A DNA stretch of 64,000 nucleotides from positions 62,001 to 126,000 of the forward strand of contig WHVD01000042.1 of the NCBI GenBank assembly GCA_015178975.1, given 5' to 3'. Source of the stretch: Hysterangium stoloniferum. Taxonomy: Eukaryota; Basidiomycota; Agaricomycetes; Hysterangiales; Hysterangiaceae. Numbering within the stretch: position 1 is the stretch's first letter; each line of letters begins with the position of its first letter. The position numbers and the translations under genes were made by a program. This document shows, piece after piece, positions 48,558 through 59,059 of this stretch. The notes beneath the pieces were generated by a model. It made no database searches. It saw only the letters and a list, made by a program, of their open reading frames with translations, and was not told where the DNA came from.

Positions 48558-48763
48558 TGTTAAGTTTTCGTGGTGCTGTTCCTAGACCGTATAACTTTCC
48601 GTTTGTCTGAGTGAGGTGGCAGTACTCATTTTAAACGGATAAGGACTAAATAAGTACAAATAGACCTTATGTAACCCATAGTACGCGGTGAATCCCCAAT
48701 GCTGCAACCCAAGCTCTAATGCTCGCAATCCGTCGCTAACCCGAAATCCCAGAAAAGTCAACA
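48558..48763. repeat. TRIM LTR, right copy
   Basis: 206 bp, same ends as the left copy, followed by TAACC. Confidence 0.9.
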
Positions 48764-48789
48764 TAACCCCCTCATTATAGAGCAAGTAT

Positions 48790-49092
48790 TAAGCCTACAT
48801 CTCCTTTAAGTAGCTATATGCAGTAAACAATATTGTGTACACCAATCATTGGGCTCATCCAAGCCAAAATGGAGGCAGGAGAGCCAGTGCAATGGTGTAG
48901 GAGTAAATTATAAATACCATGTAATAAGCTACATTTAAGTTATAGGCACAATGCCCCATACTACTATATATATATCCCAAATTGTTGTGTCTTAATCACA
49001 CCCTGTTCGCAAGATACAGTGTCATTTGTTTGACAATCTAAAACGGAATTTTATTGAAATTGGAACTCCGCCATCGGTACCCGGAACAGCTG
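48790..49092 (-). repeat. Right terminal inverted repeat
   Basis: Inverse of 43528-43841. It ends CAGCTG next to the flanking TA at 49093-49094. Confidence 0.85.
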
Positions 49093-49902
49093 TAACAATG
49101 TCATACAGTTTATAACTGTGCTTCTTGATGAGCTCCTGGATACACAGCTGCTTGTTGTTGATGGTCTCAGGAGCTGCAGAAGCTGCTTCACCAGGTCATT
49201 TCATCTCCTTTAAGCCATTTCATACCTTGAACCAGCTTAACCACCCTTCACTGAGGTTGAAACATTCCCCATCAGGAACACTAACAATGTCTGCAAATTT
49301 CTTCCATTTTTGATAGAGAACTTCACCAGTGAGAAGCACATTATCCACAGTTGCTTTTGAAACCAGAGATCCAACATCTCAATAACATCAGGATGTTGGG
49401 TTTGACAGACTTTTTTTAGCTGAATGGGACAAACTTGTACTGGCCTCATGCTCTGCTTGCCATTTTGATCTGCCCCTGAACCATGCAGATATCCTTGGCT
49501 GCTTCAGATGAAGGCTTTGATATATTGTGTTAAAATGGTGGGCTGATTTCACCCAGTTCTTGCCATTGGCATGATGCCAATCAAGAATTTCAATCTGCTG
49601 TGCACTTCCAACTATGTAACTATAGTTTAAGATATTTGAGGAATACCTCAGTCAAAATATATAGAAGAAATTACAAGAAAATATTAAATGTCCCAGGCTG
49701 TAAAGGAGGAAACCTAAGAGAAGATTATACTGGTCCCTTGTACACATACCAGCATAACCCATACTCCCTCATAACCCATAGCTTTTTCAGTTTCCCAACT
49801 TGGTTTGCAGGGATTTCATACCCAAAACTGATAACTCTCCCATAACACATAACACATACTATTTTTTGGCTGTCATAACCCATACATAATACAAGTGAAC
49901 TG

Positions 49903-50455
49903 CTAAATTAGGCAATCATATTACATAATCCTTGGTTTTAGCCACCTTGGGATGGCAATGATGACCCAAACCATCAACTTCTATCATTATGAAACCTCTT
50001 GAGATTCTAAAAACTTGACAAATCTTCAAGATCAGATTCGAGAAAGGAAGAAGGTTATGATTGATTTAAAGGCTGGTCAGCCAATATCAGAGGTTGATCA
50101 GGAGTGACTAGATGGTGATGGAAATTTAATAGACAAAGAACAGGTGGTAGAGACCTTGGACAATGCAGCTGATTATTAATGAGGAATTGAAAGGTTAGGT
50201 TTTCAGGACAAAAATAATTTTACAGAAGCTACAGAAGCTTGCAGGAGGTGGTGGGAAAAGTGAGGCTCCTTCGAAAGTGTAGGGATTTAGATTTTTTTTG
50301 TGGTTATGTGTACATACTATAGAGTCTATTATGTGTAGGTCCTGACACTGCAGAATCTTCAAACTTGTCCTCTTGCAAGAAAATCAAACCTGCCTACAAA
50401 TTTCCAGAAAAAGGTAAATGTGACTCTTGCTATATATACATGTGGGCACACTAGG
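49903..50455 (+). other. Decayed, unrecognised coding-like fragment
   Basis: From about 50030 the plus strand reads QIRERKKVMIDLKAGQPISE then LDGDGNLIDKEQVVETLDNA with stops in between. The codon pattern suggests a former gene or transposon part, but I cannot assign it. Confidence 0.3.
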
Positions 50456-51575
50456 TGTTAAGAAAGCAGACTTTTTTTACCCAGAAACCCCAATGTGCTA
50501 ATATTAATCAGTGGCAGCCTGAATACATTTAGAACCCCTGAAGTCAAGAGTTTACTTGAATAAATGCATCATTCTTCACAAAAAAGGCTTTGAGAGCTGC
50601 TTGTACAAGCTGTTCTTTTTCTGTGAAAACAGTACTAAAATATGAATAACAATTCACTGATTCCGAAACTAGATTTGACTTTGAGTCTAGCTAGTTTATA
50701 CATAATTTATACTATTTATCAAACAGTAAAATTATTTATAAACAGGTCAAAAGATTAGCTATAGAATAAAACAATATTTGGCTAATATATGCTTTATTTA
50801 AACCAACCTAACAGATCTACTGTGATACTAACTTATAAGGATCTTAATGTAGTCTCAAAGATCTTGCAAGAATATTCTCAGTATTTATTTATGATCAAAA
50901 CCAGGAGAAATTAGAATTGTATTTCTAATCTCAAACAATGTAACCAAAATTGTTTATTACTTTAATTGATAGCTAACAACTCAACTAGAGGTGGGAAAGT
51001 AATAAAGGCCAGCTACTCAACTAAGAGGTGGCGAGGGGAAACAGGATTGTTGCCAGAAGCTCAACTAGAGGTGGCAAGGGGTCCAACAGCGTGACTAGGG
51101 GTGGGATTTAACTGCTGCTGCAGTGACACACAGATGTGGTGATCAATGGGCTCAAAGATAAGTTATATTTCAGTGCTGGAGCTGAGCTCCTTGTATACAA
51201 TAAAGTGTGAGACATTGTAGAATGTTCTAGCTACTTGTTTTACCTATTTTTTTTAGCCATTTGACCTGGAAAATACTGGAATATTCCAGTAGTTTCCATT
51301 ACTTTCTGAGATAGCATATATGTTTATATAATATCCCCGCGCGTCACGAATGTCTGAGTCGCCGGGTTGGTGACATAGTTTAAAGAATAGAACATTAATA
51401 GCCTTCACAATTTAAATGATAAAAATACCAGATAAATTGTGTAAATTCAGGGTAATTCTGGAGAATATTTTACAATAATTCTGCCACAATATAATTACAT
51501 TTTAACCACTCTTTGCAATTTCTTTGGGGGAAAATGAGGGGAAAAATAGAAAAAACCTAGAAATACATAACAACA
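50456..51575 (-). repeat. LTR-like repeat, copy B (inverted)
   Basis: Reverse-orientation relative of 41004-42450, with the same internal order. It lacks the dyad array, and the equivalent spot reads GCGCGGGGATATTATAT. Ends are approximate and no target duplication was found. Confidence 0.55.
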
Positions 51576-52489
51576 CCTCTACAGGGAACTGAATCTACAA
51601 GGTTGATTCCCTATAATTAGTTCTTGTCACTTCCCTCTTTGAGCTGCCTGATTGCTACCTTAACTGTGACCAACTTTCCTCTACTTGATTCTGTTCTATA
51701 CTCTACTTAGTTAATATTGCGCTTAGAAGGTCAATACATTATCTGCCATACTTTTGACAGTTGGCATTCTTTACACACAGTGGTATTTTACATAACTCTT
51801 TACAGTGGTGATCTGGGCTGGAAACACTCCCCCCCCTGTGAGGAATAATTCTAAAAGAGATCATCTATATTTAACACTTTATTTCAACTATGACTTAGCC
51901 CGGCTGTTACATAGATTATAATATCTGCATCCCCTCTTACTCTTCTGGCACTGTACCAATACCAATTGGTTTTACCATCAACACCGACTTGATAACCAGG
52001 TTGATGTGCTTGGATTGACCATCACAATCACTAGAAAAAAACCCCACCCCAAAATTTTTAAAGATCCTTAGTAGAGGCTCATTTTATATAAACTCTACTG
52101 ACCAGCCATTGAATTGGGTTGAGCTCTTGTTTAAGGATCCAAAAGACGGATGCAGGGTGGTCAGGTGTACACAGTATCTTTTTAAGCACTTATCATATTG
52201 GTATTTATAAATTCTCGCAATTTTGTATAGTCCAGTGGGATTTTGTATCTATTTTTTCTTTCTGTGATTCAACATAGCATGATACAATTCAAAATCCATG
52301 AAACCGCTTGATGTGGTTGCATCACATAAACATGTGCCTAAGCAATGAATTTAAAAACGAATTAACACCCCTGAATTTGGGGAATTAGAGAATGATATAG
52401 TATTTAGATGAACCACAATTGAATCAAACATTCATTTGTTCTCCACATGCTCAAGGGAGGTTAAATCACATATCAGCTCCATGGAATTT
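51576..52489. other. No supportable gene
   Basis: AT-rich sequence with no recognisable frame, repeat or transposon end. Confidence 0.45.
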
Positions 52490-54310
52490 GTCGGGGGAGG
52501 TGGTGAGCCAACAATCTCAGTTTCGCCCTCTTGTACTTCGTTCTTGAAGTTATCGAATTTACATCAATACAAGAGTTAGAAACGGTAGGAAGGGAGGCGT
52601 CTAAGGGGACTTTCATTGGAGTTTGCAGAAACGGGGTGTTAGGCTATAGTAGATTCCATACGCAACTCACTCCACGTTACATAAATATATCTATTCGTGT
52701 CAACACACATATGGTAAAGCAGATTGTCAAGCCGAAGATCAGATGGATGGTATTTTAACGAACAAAAGGACGCCACCATTGTTACAATGGTTTGAATACT
52801 ACCCACATCAATTATATCAACCACTAATTATATGCGGTGAAATCTGACGAACCTTTTATTTCTAAACTCTATGACGGCAGCTTGTGCTACAGAACATGTT
52901 GGCGACATCGGTATACTGTTCATGATACTGCAGCGTTCCAATACAAGCGTGATGATTATTGCACGGTTCAGGGTGCGCACTACTGTTGGTGCAATTTGGC
53001 AGATTGCAATCGACGCGAGTTGTATGCGCTCCGGTAATATGTCCACACTGGAGATATTTCATGCCTCTGCGAACCATTACACACATCTCAAAGATCATTT
53101 ATTGGTTAGCGACAGAAGGTACTGTTGTAAAGGGAGAAACATACATTGGACTTTTCTTTTGGAAATATGATACTTTTTTGACTAGTCAGCAACTAAAGCT
53201 GGATGAGTTAGACTGGCTGTTGAGCTGATGTTGGAAGTCAACCATTCTTTTAAACCTCGAACATAGAAATAAATAGACGACCGCGTCACACAAGGATTGC
53301 CTGACAGGTGCCCCATTCCTTGCTAGAGACTTACTAGTATTGTGCATGAAGGATCAAATTTGGATCATTCAACAGATGTGCCAGTTCGCGCCGCTGCGCC
53401 CAAAGTGCTCCGCGTTCGCTGTGATTGAGCCCTACTGCACTGCTTCACGGATTCCACCACACAACCCCATTGCAGAAATAAATAGACAACTAGCTAATGG
53501 TGATAACAGAGGCGTCAAGACTGATCGCGGCCATGATACAAGGAGGGCAACTTACGGTTAATAACACCTTTAATTATCATTGCTTCGAAGCTCGGCTGAA
53601 AACAATCGACAATTGAGATTGTTCGAGACACGAAATGTGTCCAGCTATGAGATATTGCACCTGTCCTCAAATGGTGTACATCACTCCAAGGCCGACTGAC
53701 GATCTGGCGTCGATTTGAAAACATGATATGACAGTCACTGTAATGGGTCCCCGACCACTGATTCTGGTCATGTGTGTGTAACATAATCAAAGGGAATACT
53801 GAAGTTACAGATTAAAGGGCATCAGTTGACACTGATGAGTATCCCCTGGAGTAATTATTGAGAGATAAACAACACTGCCAGCTACCTTGCTTACATAATA
53901 GGCCAGTCTGCGAGACGAAGGTTTCGGATGAAAGGATGTTGATGAGCGCCAAAACAATTGTACTGTTGGCTGATCGGAATTAATGTCATCGCCCGGACGT
54001 AGCATGGTTGCTCACCGTTAGAAGAGTACAGCCAGCGATCTTTCCATCTGGGCTCACCAGAATACCATAATCTGCATCCAAATAAAAATCCGAAAACAAA
54101 ACACTGGTGAATAAATTAGAATAATCTGAGTTTAAAAAATGGATAACTTATTTCGTTATTTAATGGAGTGGAAGTCAACTGCGCAACGAATTTAGATGAT
54201 AGGCGCCACCTATTCTTGGTGACCAGTTTCTACCCCTGAAGCACCGAATTTAGGGCCAGCACCTCAAATCCAGATACTGAATATTCCTCCCCGAAAATAA
54301 AAGACTTGAG
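52490..54310. repeat. Segmental duplication, copy B
   Basis: Direct-orientation relative of 23840-25450; the shared landmarks are listed there. It lies about 29 kb away with the TE stack between the copies. Confidence 0.75.
52862..53086 (-). CDS. Small cysteine-rich protein, paralogue 2
   Basis: A single 74-residue exon uses the ATG at 53086, chosen because it aligns with the start of the 24-kb paralogue; an upstream in-frame ATG exists at 53098. The sequence MCVMVRRGMKYLQCGHITGA is followed by CNLPNCTNSSAHPEPCNNHH AC, a YHEQYT motif and FCSTSCRHRV. All Cys and His positions of the paralogue are kept while many other residues differ, which suggests selection on a zinc-binding fold. No signal peptide is seen. 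The function is unknown. Confidence 0.6.
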   Translation of the reverse strand: MCVMVRRGMKYLQCGHITGAHTTRVDCNLPNCTNSSAHPEPCNNHHACIGTLQYHEQYTDVANMFCSTSCRHRV

Positions 54311-55369
54311 CCCACTTTCCAGCATATACTGTCATAAACATATTTTTCGAATTGTGTTGCTGGACAAATCTGACCACTTATTTTTAAAGAAGTTTTGGGG
54401 CTGCAGCACATGCTCTAAACCTATCTCTTTATCTGACAGATACTGACTATAAACATCAATTGTTGAAGCTATGAAGGCTCTTAATCCTTTGACGTTTCGT
54501 ATGCTGAATGCAACATCTGATCACGTCAGATTCATGGACCCTTAAAGGACTGGCGAGTAGTGGCGGCAAGGCCTGCCTTATGAATGAATGGCGACCTTCG
54601 ATGAGATAATATTTATATAACGTTACTGTCTATTTGCGTAAATGACCTTGTTAAAACGTATCTATGATCACAAACGTCGGACAATGCATACACGCTGACA
54701 GTTCTATCGGGCACCGAATGCCGCGAAAGCTAAAATGAATAACGATTCGGTCCCTGAGATGCCGTTTCGGCCATCCCATGATGGCTCCCACGGTCTTACC
54801 ATCGCAGGGCGACAAGTCTCCTGGATCACCAACAAACAAGCCTGTCATATCCATACTTGAAAAAACTATATAGTTTGATCCATACAATAACACTCCCCAA
54901 ATCTAAGAATGCCAAAACTCGTTAATTATCTCTTAATGGACCACACACAGCCCGCACCTTGATCGCCCCTGCCCGTACTTCCCACACAGGAACCTCATCA
55001 ATATCTGCACAAAATGCTCAGATTATCCACTTACACCAAAAGCTTGATGCAATCCCACAACAAATCGGCCGCTCTTCCCAACCGGGTATTAAGTTTTCAG
55101 TGTGAACCTCAAGTGTTAACAATGAGGAGTATTTTGTGTTTGTCTGAGCTCTGTCAAATGCGTGAAGAACAACAGAACATTTCAACTCCAACTTATATAC
55201 CATGACTAGGCTTTTAGTACTCATAACACTTCAACACATGTGCTACTCTATCTCCACCTCCTGTTCCACAATTACCCATTGGTGCCCTTGTGCAAATGCT
55301 TGGGTGTCTTGAATTCAAGTTACCTACATGAGAGAAAGATAACCAAAGTTTTGAGGAGTTCCATATATT
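54311..55369. other. No supportable gene
   Basis: Short frames only; no recognised domain. A minus-strand frame at 54651-54893 (TGLFVGDPGDLSPCDGKTVG) has no family I can name. Confidence 0.4.
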
Positions 55370-56040
55370 GAGGTACAGAATGAGATGAGGGGTAAATTAA
55401 ACTAAGTTGATATTCAAACTGGATTATACATTTGTAAGTACATTTCTGCAGAGACCAAATACCATTGGGATAGAGGGGATTGTGACAGAAATATCCCAGG
55501 AACTGACCAAAGTACCATGTGAAGAATATAGTTCAATAACTGATAATATCCAGAAATGAATTCTAATAGTGCCCCCATTAGGGCTAATTTTCTAAGGAGG
55601 CCTTGATGTCATAAAGGTTCATGCAAGGCATGGCAAAACGTCATGTAACTTGGGAAACTGTTTGGAAGCAAAGCAGGGAGTCAAAATGAATGAAATTGAG
55701 GGGTTAGAGGAAAGGGGTTGGGTCCCAGAGAAAGGCCTGAAAGGTTTAAAAAGGATTCAGAGGGTGGGACAAGGTACAAGTCAGGGCAAAGTTAGAGTAT
55801 GTCCCAGAGCTCCATAGGAGTCCAGATATATGATGGGAGTCAACACAAGGCAACCAAGTATAGACTGAACTGAGTGGATATTCAATGTAAGGTCAGATAT
55901 ATGAAAGTTCCAAAAATCTGAAGGAAAAACAGAGAAGAGGTGAGGTTGAAGGAGAAAAGAGAGGATACTAAGAACTGGGTCTATGATGCTTTCCAGGCAC
56001 ACCATGGGTATACCAAGGACAAGTAGGAACTCAGACATGT
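55370..56040 (-). repeat. LTR-like fragment
   Basis: Part of this stretch (about 55385-55450, GATGAGGGG, then AAGTACAT) resembles 39095-39165 inside the older gypsy-type LTR, in the same orientation. Boundaries are uncertain; it is probably a relic LTR. Confidence 0.35.
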
Positions 56041-56139
56041 CTCAGAAATTGTACTGGATTTCCATAAGTTGTATACAACCAACCCCAGTCCCCTTACCAC
56101 TCTTTGTGGAACCTGTGGCTTTTCAATAAGAATTATTTT

Positions 56140-57370
56140 GTAACTACCCATTTTTTTAGTTCATAATGACCCTATCATTTGCAAAAAACCATCATTATCT
56201 TTTCTATTCTATTCTAAAGTTTCTTCTGTAGGTTTGTCCACATTCCCCTGCTTCCCAGAATCAATGAACTCCTGGAGGCTTTCCAATTGTGAGCAAGGGA
56301 AACAGCTAGGTCCACAGCTGGTCTTCTTCCAGCATTGCAAGGAATAGTCCTTGCACTGATTCTAAGGAGGGCTGTTAAGGGCTTCCAATCAGATGGGCCT
56401 GTGTTTTGTTTTTATTATGCTTGTCAGTCAGAATTCACAGATTTTCCTTGACACTCACTTTCAGGCTGGAAGGCCCCACATCCTCCTCAGACCCAACTTG
56501 ATCTCCTCAGCCTAGTACTTCATTTTTCCTGAAGATTAGACCCATGGACCCCCTATGTCACTTATGTACCTTTCTGGAGGCCTCTACCTGCCTCTGTTCC
56601 AGCACCACTTTCTCCACAACCTCAGCAGCCTCTACCTCCTGCAACATATTCTCCTCCTCCTCCTTTTCCTTGTGAAGGTGTTCTGCTTCCTCCTGCACCT
56701 TCTCCTCATCCTCCTCCCACTGCTGCTTTAACTGAGTAGCTGTCAGCTTCCCCATAGCAGGACAGAGCTTGAGGCTGATGGTGTTTTGTAGTTTTGGGAG
56801 TATGTCTAGGCTGAGGCTGCATGGTAGTAGAAAAACAAGTTGTGAAAAGAGAAAAATCAATTTTTTTTGATTTCTTATAGGATTTCCTCATCCTTGAACA
56901 ATCCACCACCAGTTCATGTAATCTCTTGACACATACCCACAACCTGTTTCCACACCTCTAGTCCTCCTTGGGAAATCAGCCTTAATGAGGGGGTACTGTT
57001 AAGACCCATGTCCAGATTCTGCCCAGGATCTGACTTTTTCCTGAATTACATTCTTGTTGACTCTTGCCACTCTCCTAAGGCAATATCTGCATCTGCTCTG
57101 GAGCCTGAGACCTTTCTGAAAATATACGAAGTCCACACCTGCCCAAAATTGGAACACTGACAGTTCCACAAAGGTGCTCAAATTACCTAACTATATTGCA
57201 CCTTTGTTCAGACTTATTTATATGTTCCATCTTTGTTCCCCTTTGTCAACTCAAATTTTAGGGCAATATGGCTTCCAGTATAAATACAATGATGCAGTGT
57301 AGCTACAAACCAGTTCAAATATCAACTTTGAATTTAGTCCAACCCTAGTCCTGCTTGATACCCTACACCC
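56140..57370 (+). mobile_element. Gypsy-type fragment: antisense region plus 3' LTR
   Basis: A purine tract and TGTTAAGACCC at about 56997 mark a 3' LTR start, with a GTATAAATAC promoter-like box near 57280. Just upstream, the minus strand (56756-56558) encodes a Glu/Lys-rich coiled coil (QQWEEDEEKVQEEAEHLHKE), and about 56290-56205 encodes a short block of the type SLQEFIDSGKQ. This is the same layout as the antisense accessory region of the 31-39 kb element. It is a fossil with several breaks; the rest of the element is absent or unrecognisable. Confidence 0.5.
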
Positions 57371-57399
57371 TGTAATGTATTTAGGGGTTTCTCTTAGAT

Positions 57400-58112
57400 A
57401 TATGCTATAGTGTCACAGAGCTTCAATAATAAAACAAGCAAAGGTCCAGTAATTTAAATACTGATAGATTAATTAGTTGGGCTACTAAGCTTAAACAACT
57501 AAAATCAATGCTTATTTTGATTATTGAAAGGTTCAATAGAACTGTGTATGACTCTTTTAGCAAATAAACAACTCTTCCTTGAGAATAGGGCTGGAAGTTG
57601 AATATATGTACAGTAACTTGGCAGAAACTTGATACATATAAAGCTTCGGTTTCTTGTATGCTTATTTGTAACTATTAATAGATATTTAAAAAGGTGTTAA
57701 ATAATTTATTAACAGAGAGAATAATTTGTATGGGATTAATTGAGTGCTTGTACTTGATTAATTCAATAAAATTAGAGATGGGCCTTGAATAATCTAAGTG
57801 TTGGCAGGGATTTCAGTAAGAATACTTATTAGGGTTACTATGTATTTAATAAGCCTAAAGAGCTGTGAGGCTGGGGAGCTTAGATGATTAGCTAAGTTCA
57901 AGAGTGCTGACAAAGAGTTCTAGATTCTGCAAGTGTAGGTGCTTGCAGTTAGTATATCAGACTAAGGCTATTATTGTCCTTAGGGTGATGAGATAAGCTT
58001 CTGAGATGTGCTGTAAAATATGTGTGATAAGTTGATTTCTTGTGGATTTCTGGCCCTCCTTATATACATTTTGATAACTAATTATTTAACTATTTAACTA
58101 GAGTAGTCAACA
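57400..58112 (-). repeat. LTR-like repeat
   Basis: On the minus strand it starts TGTTGACTACTC at 58112, with a TGTATATAAGGAG promoter-like box about 45 bp further in. This promoter style is shared with the 41-kb and 51-kb LTR-like repeats. The inner end is not defined and no target duplication was seen. Confidence 0.4.
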
Positions 58113-58586
58113 GCAGGAGAAGGACATGCTCCTGAGCCATATGAGGAACTTGAAAGGCTAAAACTAACAAGGTCTTGTACATTCACTTTCTTTGGGGACC
58201 ATGAATGAGATAGTGCTGAGACCACGCAGAGGGCTGAACAGGAATGGAGGGAGGCAGGGGCCTCCAGAAATATGAGTAACATGCAACTTGGGGTATGCTG
58301 TGGGACTGATTTGATGGAGTGCAGTGCCAGTGAAGGAACTTGAGTTTGAGCCCAAGGAGGATGCTGGTCCTTCCAGTCTGAAGGTGAGTACAAAAGAAAA
58401 GCCTGCAGGTTTCAAACTAACAAAACAAATAGAAAACAAAACACTGGCCCCATGATTTTGATACCCTCAATAACCTACTTCACACTTATACAAGGACCAT
58501 GCCTTCCAGTGTTGAAAGAACACTAGACACAGACCTTAGTAAGCAAGGGAGAATGCAGTTTGGTGGTGGAAGCTAGTGGGGGGTTG

Positions 58587-58847
58587 TGTTAGGATCCTAT
58601 CATTTTGGACCCCTGTGACTTGTTTCTTACTGGAAAACCTTCATTGTCTCATTATTGGAGCTTCCACCCACATCATTACCCCTCACAGCACCCCCAATAC
58701 TGTACTTGTTTACAGTATAGTATATTCCTGACCCATTCTGTCTCCGCTCCACCCATTCCTCCACTTTCATCTCTACATATACTCTATTTGCCACCTAGCA
58801 TTGTTTCTTAGTACCATACATTAGTTTTCTATATCTCCCCACCTCAT
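58587..58847 (+). repeat. LTR of another element, left part (split by hAT)
   Basis: Begins TGTTAGGATCC after a GTGGGGGGTTG purine-type tract. It ends at the hAT insertion and resumes at 62572. The combined LTR is about 570 bp, and the far end CATCCTGACA is the inverse of the start. Fossil LTR. Confidence 0.6.
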
Positions 58848-58990
58848 TAGTGATTGGCAAGGCCCGGCCCGGCCTAAAGCCCCCGGCTTGGGCTCAGCTT
58901 TCACGGCCTGGGCCTACCAATATCTCAGGCTGGGCTTTGAGAGAGGGCCTGGGCCTGGCCCGGCCCAGCTTGGGCCCCAGGCCGCGGTAT
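58848..58990 (+). repeat. hAT left end: TIR and GC-rich subterminal region
   Basis: About 20 bp of terminal inverted repeat is followed by clustered GGCCCGG/GGCCTGGGC words, probably transposase-binding sites. Confidence 0.8.
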
Positions 58991-59059
58991 AACAGATTTT
59001 TAAACTTGTAGTCTACTAATAAAATCAAATAAACTTTTTAAAAATATTATCAATTTATA

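Larger units (their letters stand above)
47465..48763. mobile_element. TRIM-type non-autonomous LTR element
   Basis: A 1299-bp element has two 206-bp LTRs, TG..CA ends and a perfect 5-bp target duplication TAACC. The 887-bp interior has no gag or pol and is too short for them. It contains a run of ten G, a GTTGACGCAAA..TATACG..CAAAAAGCG block also seen at 23.4 kb, and a tandem pair of about 65-bp units (TCCTTCCTGTGCGAGTACTG-like, about 48297-48425). It must have been mobilised in trans. The LTRs differ by about 3%, so it is older than the 31-kb gypsy. It lies inside the Tc1/mariner-type element, close to its right inverted repeat. Confidence 0.88.
43528..49092 (+). mobile_element. Two-gene IS630/Tc1/mariner-type transposon, long TIRs
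   Basis: A 5565-bp element is flanked by TA on both sides (43526-43527 and 49093-49094), with termini CAGCTGTTC and long imperfect inverted repeats of about 300 bp. It carries an open DD34E transposase on the plus strand and an open 541-residue accessory gene on the minus strand; their 3' ends face each other 144 bp apart. A TRIM element (47465-48763) has landed between the accessory gene and the right inverted repeat. Removing the element brings the two halves of the pogo transposase together at YDI / NANE, which supports the boundaries. Both genes are open, so it may have been active recently. Confidence 0.88.
40800..49615 (-). pseudogene. pogo (CENP-B/DDE-1) transposase in three pieces
   Basis: Read on the minus strand, piece 1 (49613-49093) has a Psq/CENP-B DNA-binding start (QQIEILDWHHANGKNWVKSA, LKQPRISAW), QHPDVIEMLDLW, and GEAASAAPETINNKQLCIQE up to YKLYDI. 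Piece 2 (43527-about 42480) resumes with NANEIALFYA, SKKQTSGIKGKKLWLTYLLT TNAD and FKNKTGTQFGFYYKSNA, then VDATTIQNYWHKANI. Piece 3 (41003-about 40800) is the C-terminus, NEALQAALVLRKYINEMDDPF. The first catalytic Asp, expected as N.DETGLFY, is Asn here, and several frameshifts and stops separate the blocks, so the enzyme is dead independently of the insertions. Confidence 0.75.
40644..49902 (-). mobile_element. pogo/CENP-B-type DNA transposon, decayed and split
   Basis: The left end begins CAGTTGACTCCC after a TA (40642-40643). The right end, read on the minus strand, begins CAGTTCACTTG at 49902. Both ends carry subterminal words of the type TATGAGGGAGTATGGGTT, at about 40687-40720 and, inverted, at about 49755-49785. 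The transposase is on the minus strand. The element is opened by two later insertions: an LTR-like repeat (about 41004-42450) and a Tc1/mariner-type element (43528-49092). Without these it would be about 2.2 kb. Confidence 0.75.

Noticed and set aside
40644-51575. 41-kb and 51-kb inverted copies as the terminal inverted repeats of one giant element
   Set aside because: Copy A lies inside the pogo transposase while copy B lies outside the pogo right end, so they are independent insertions in opposite orientation.
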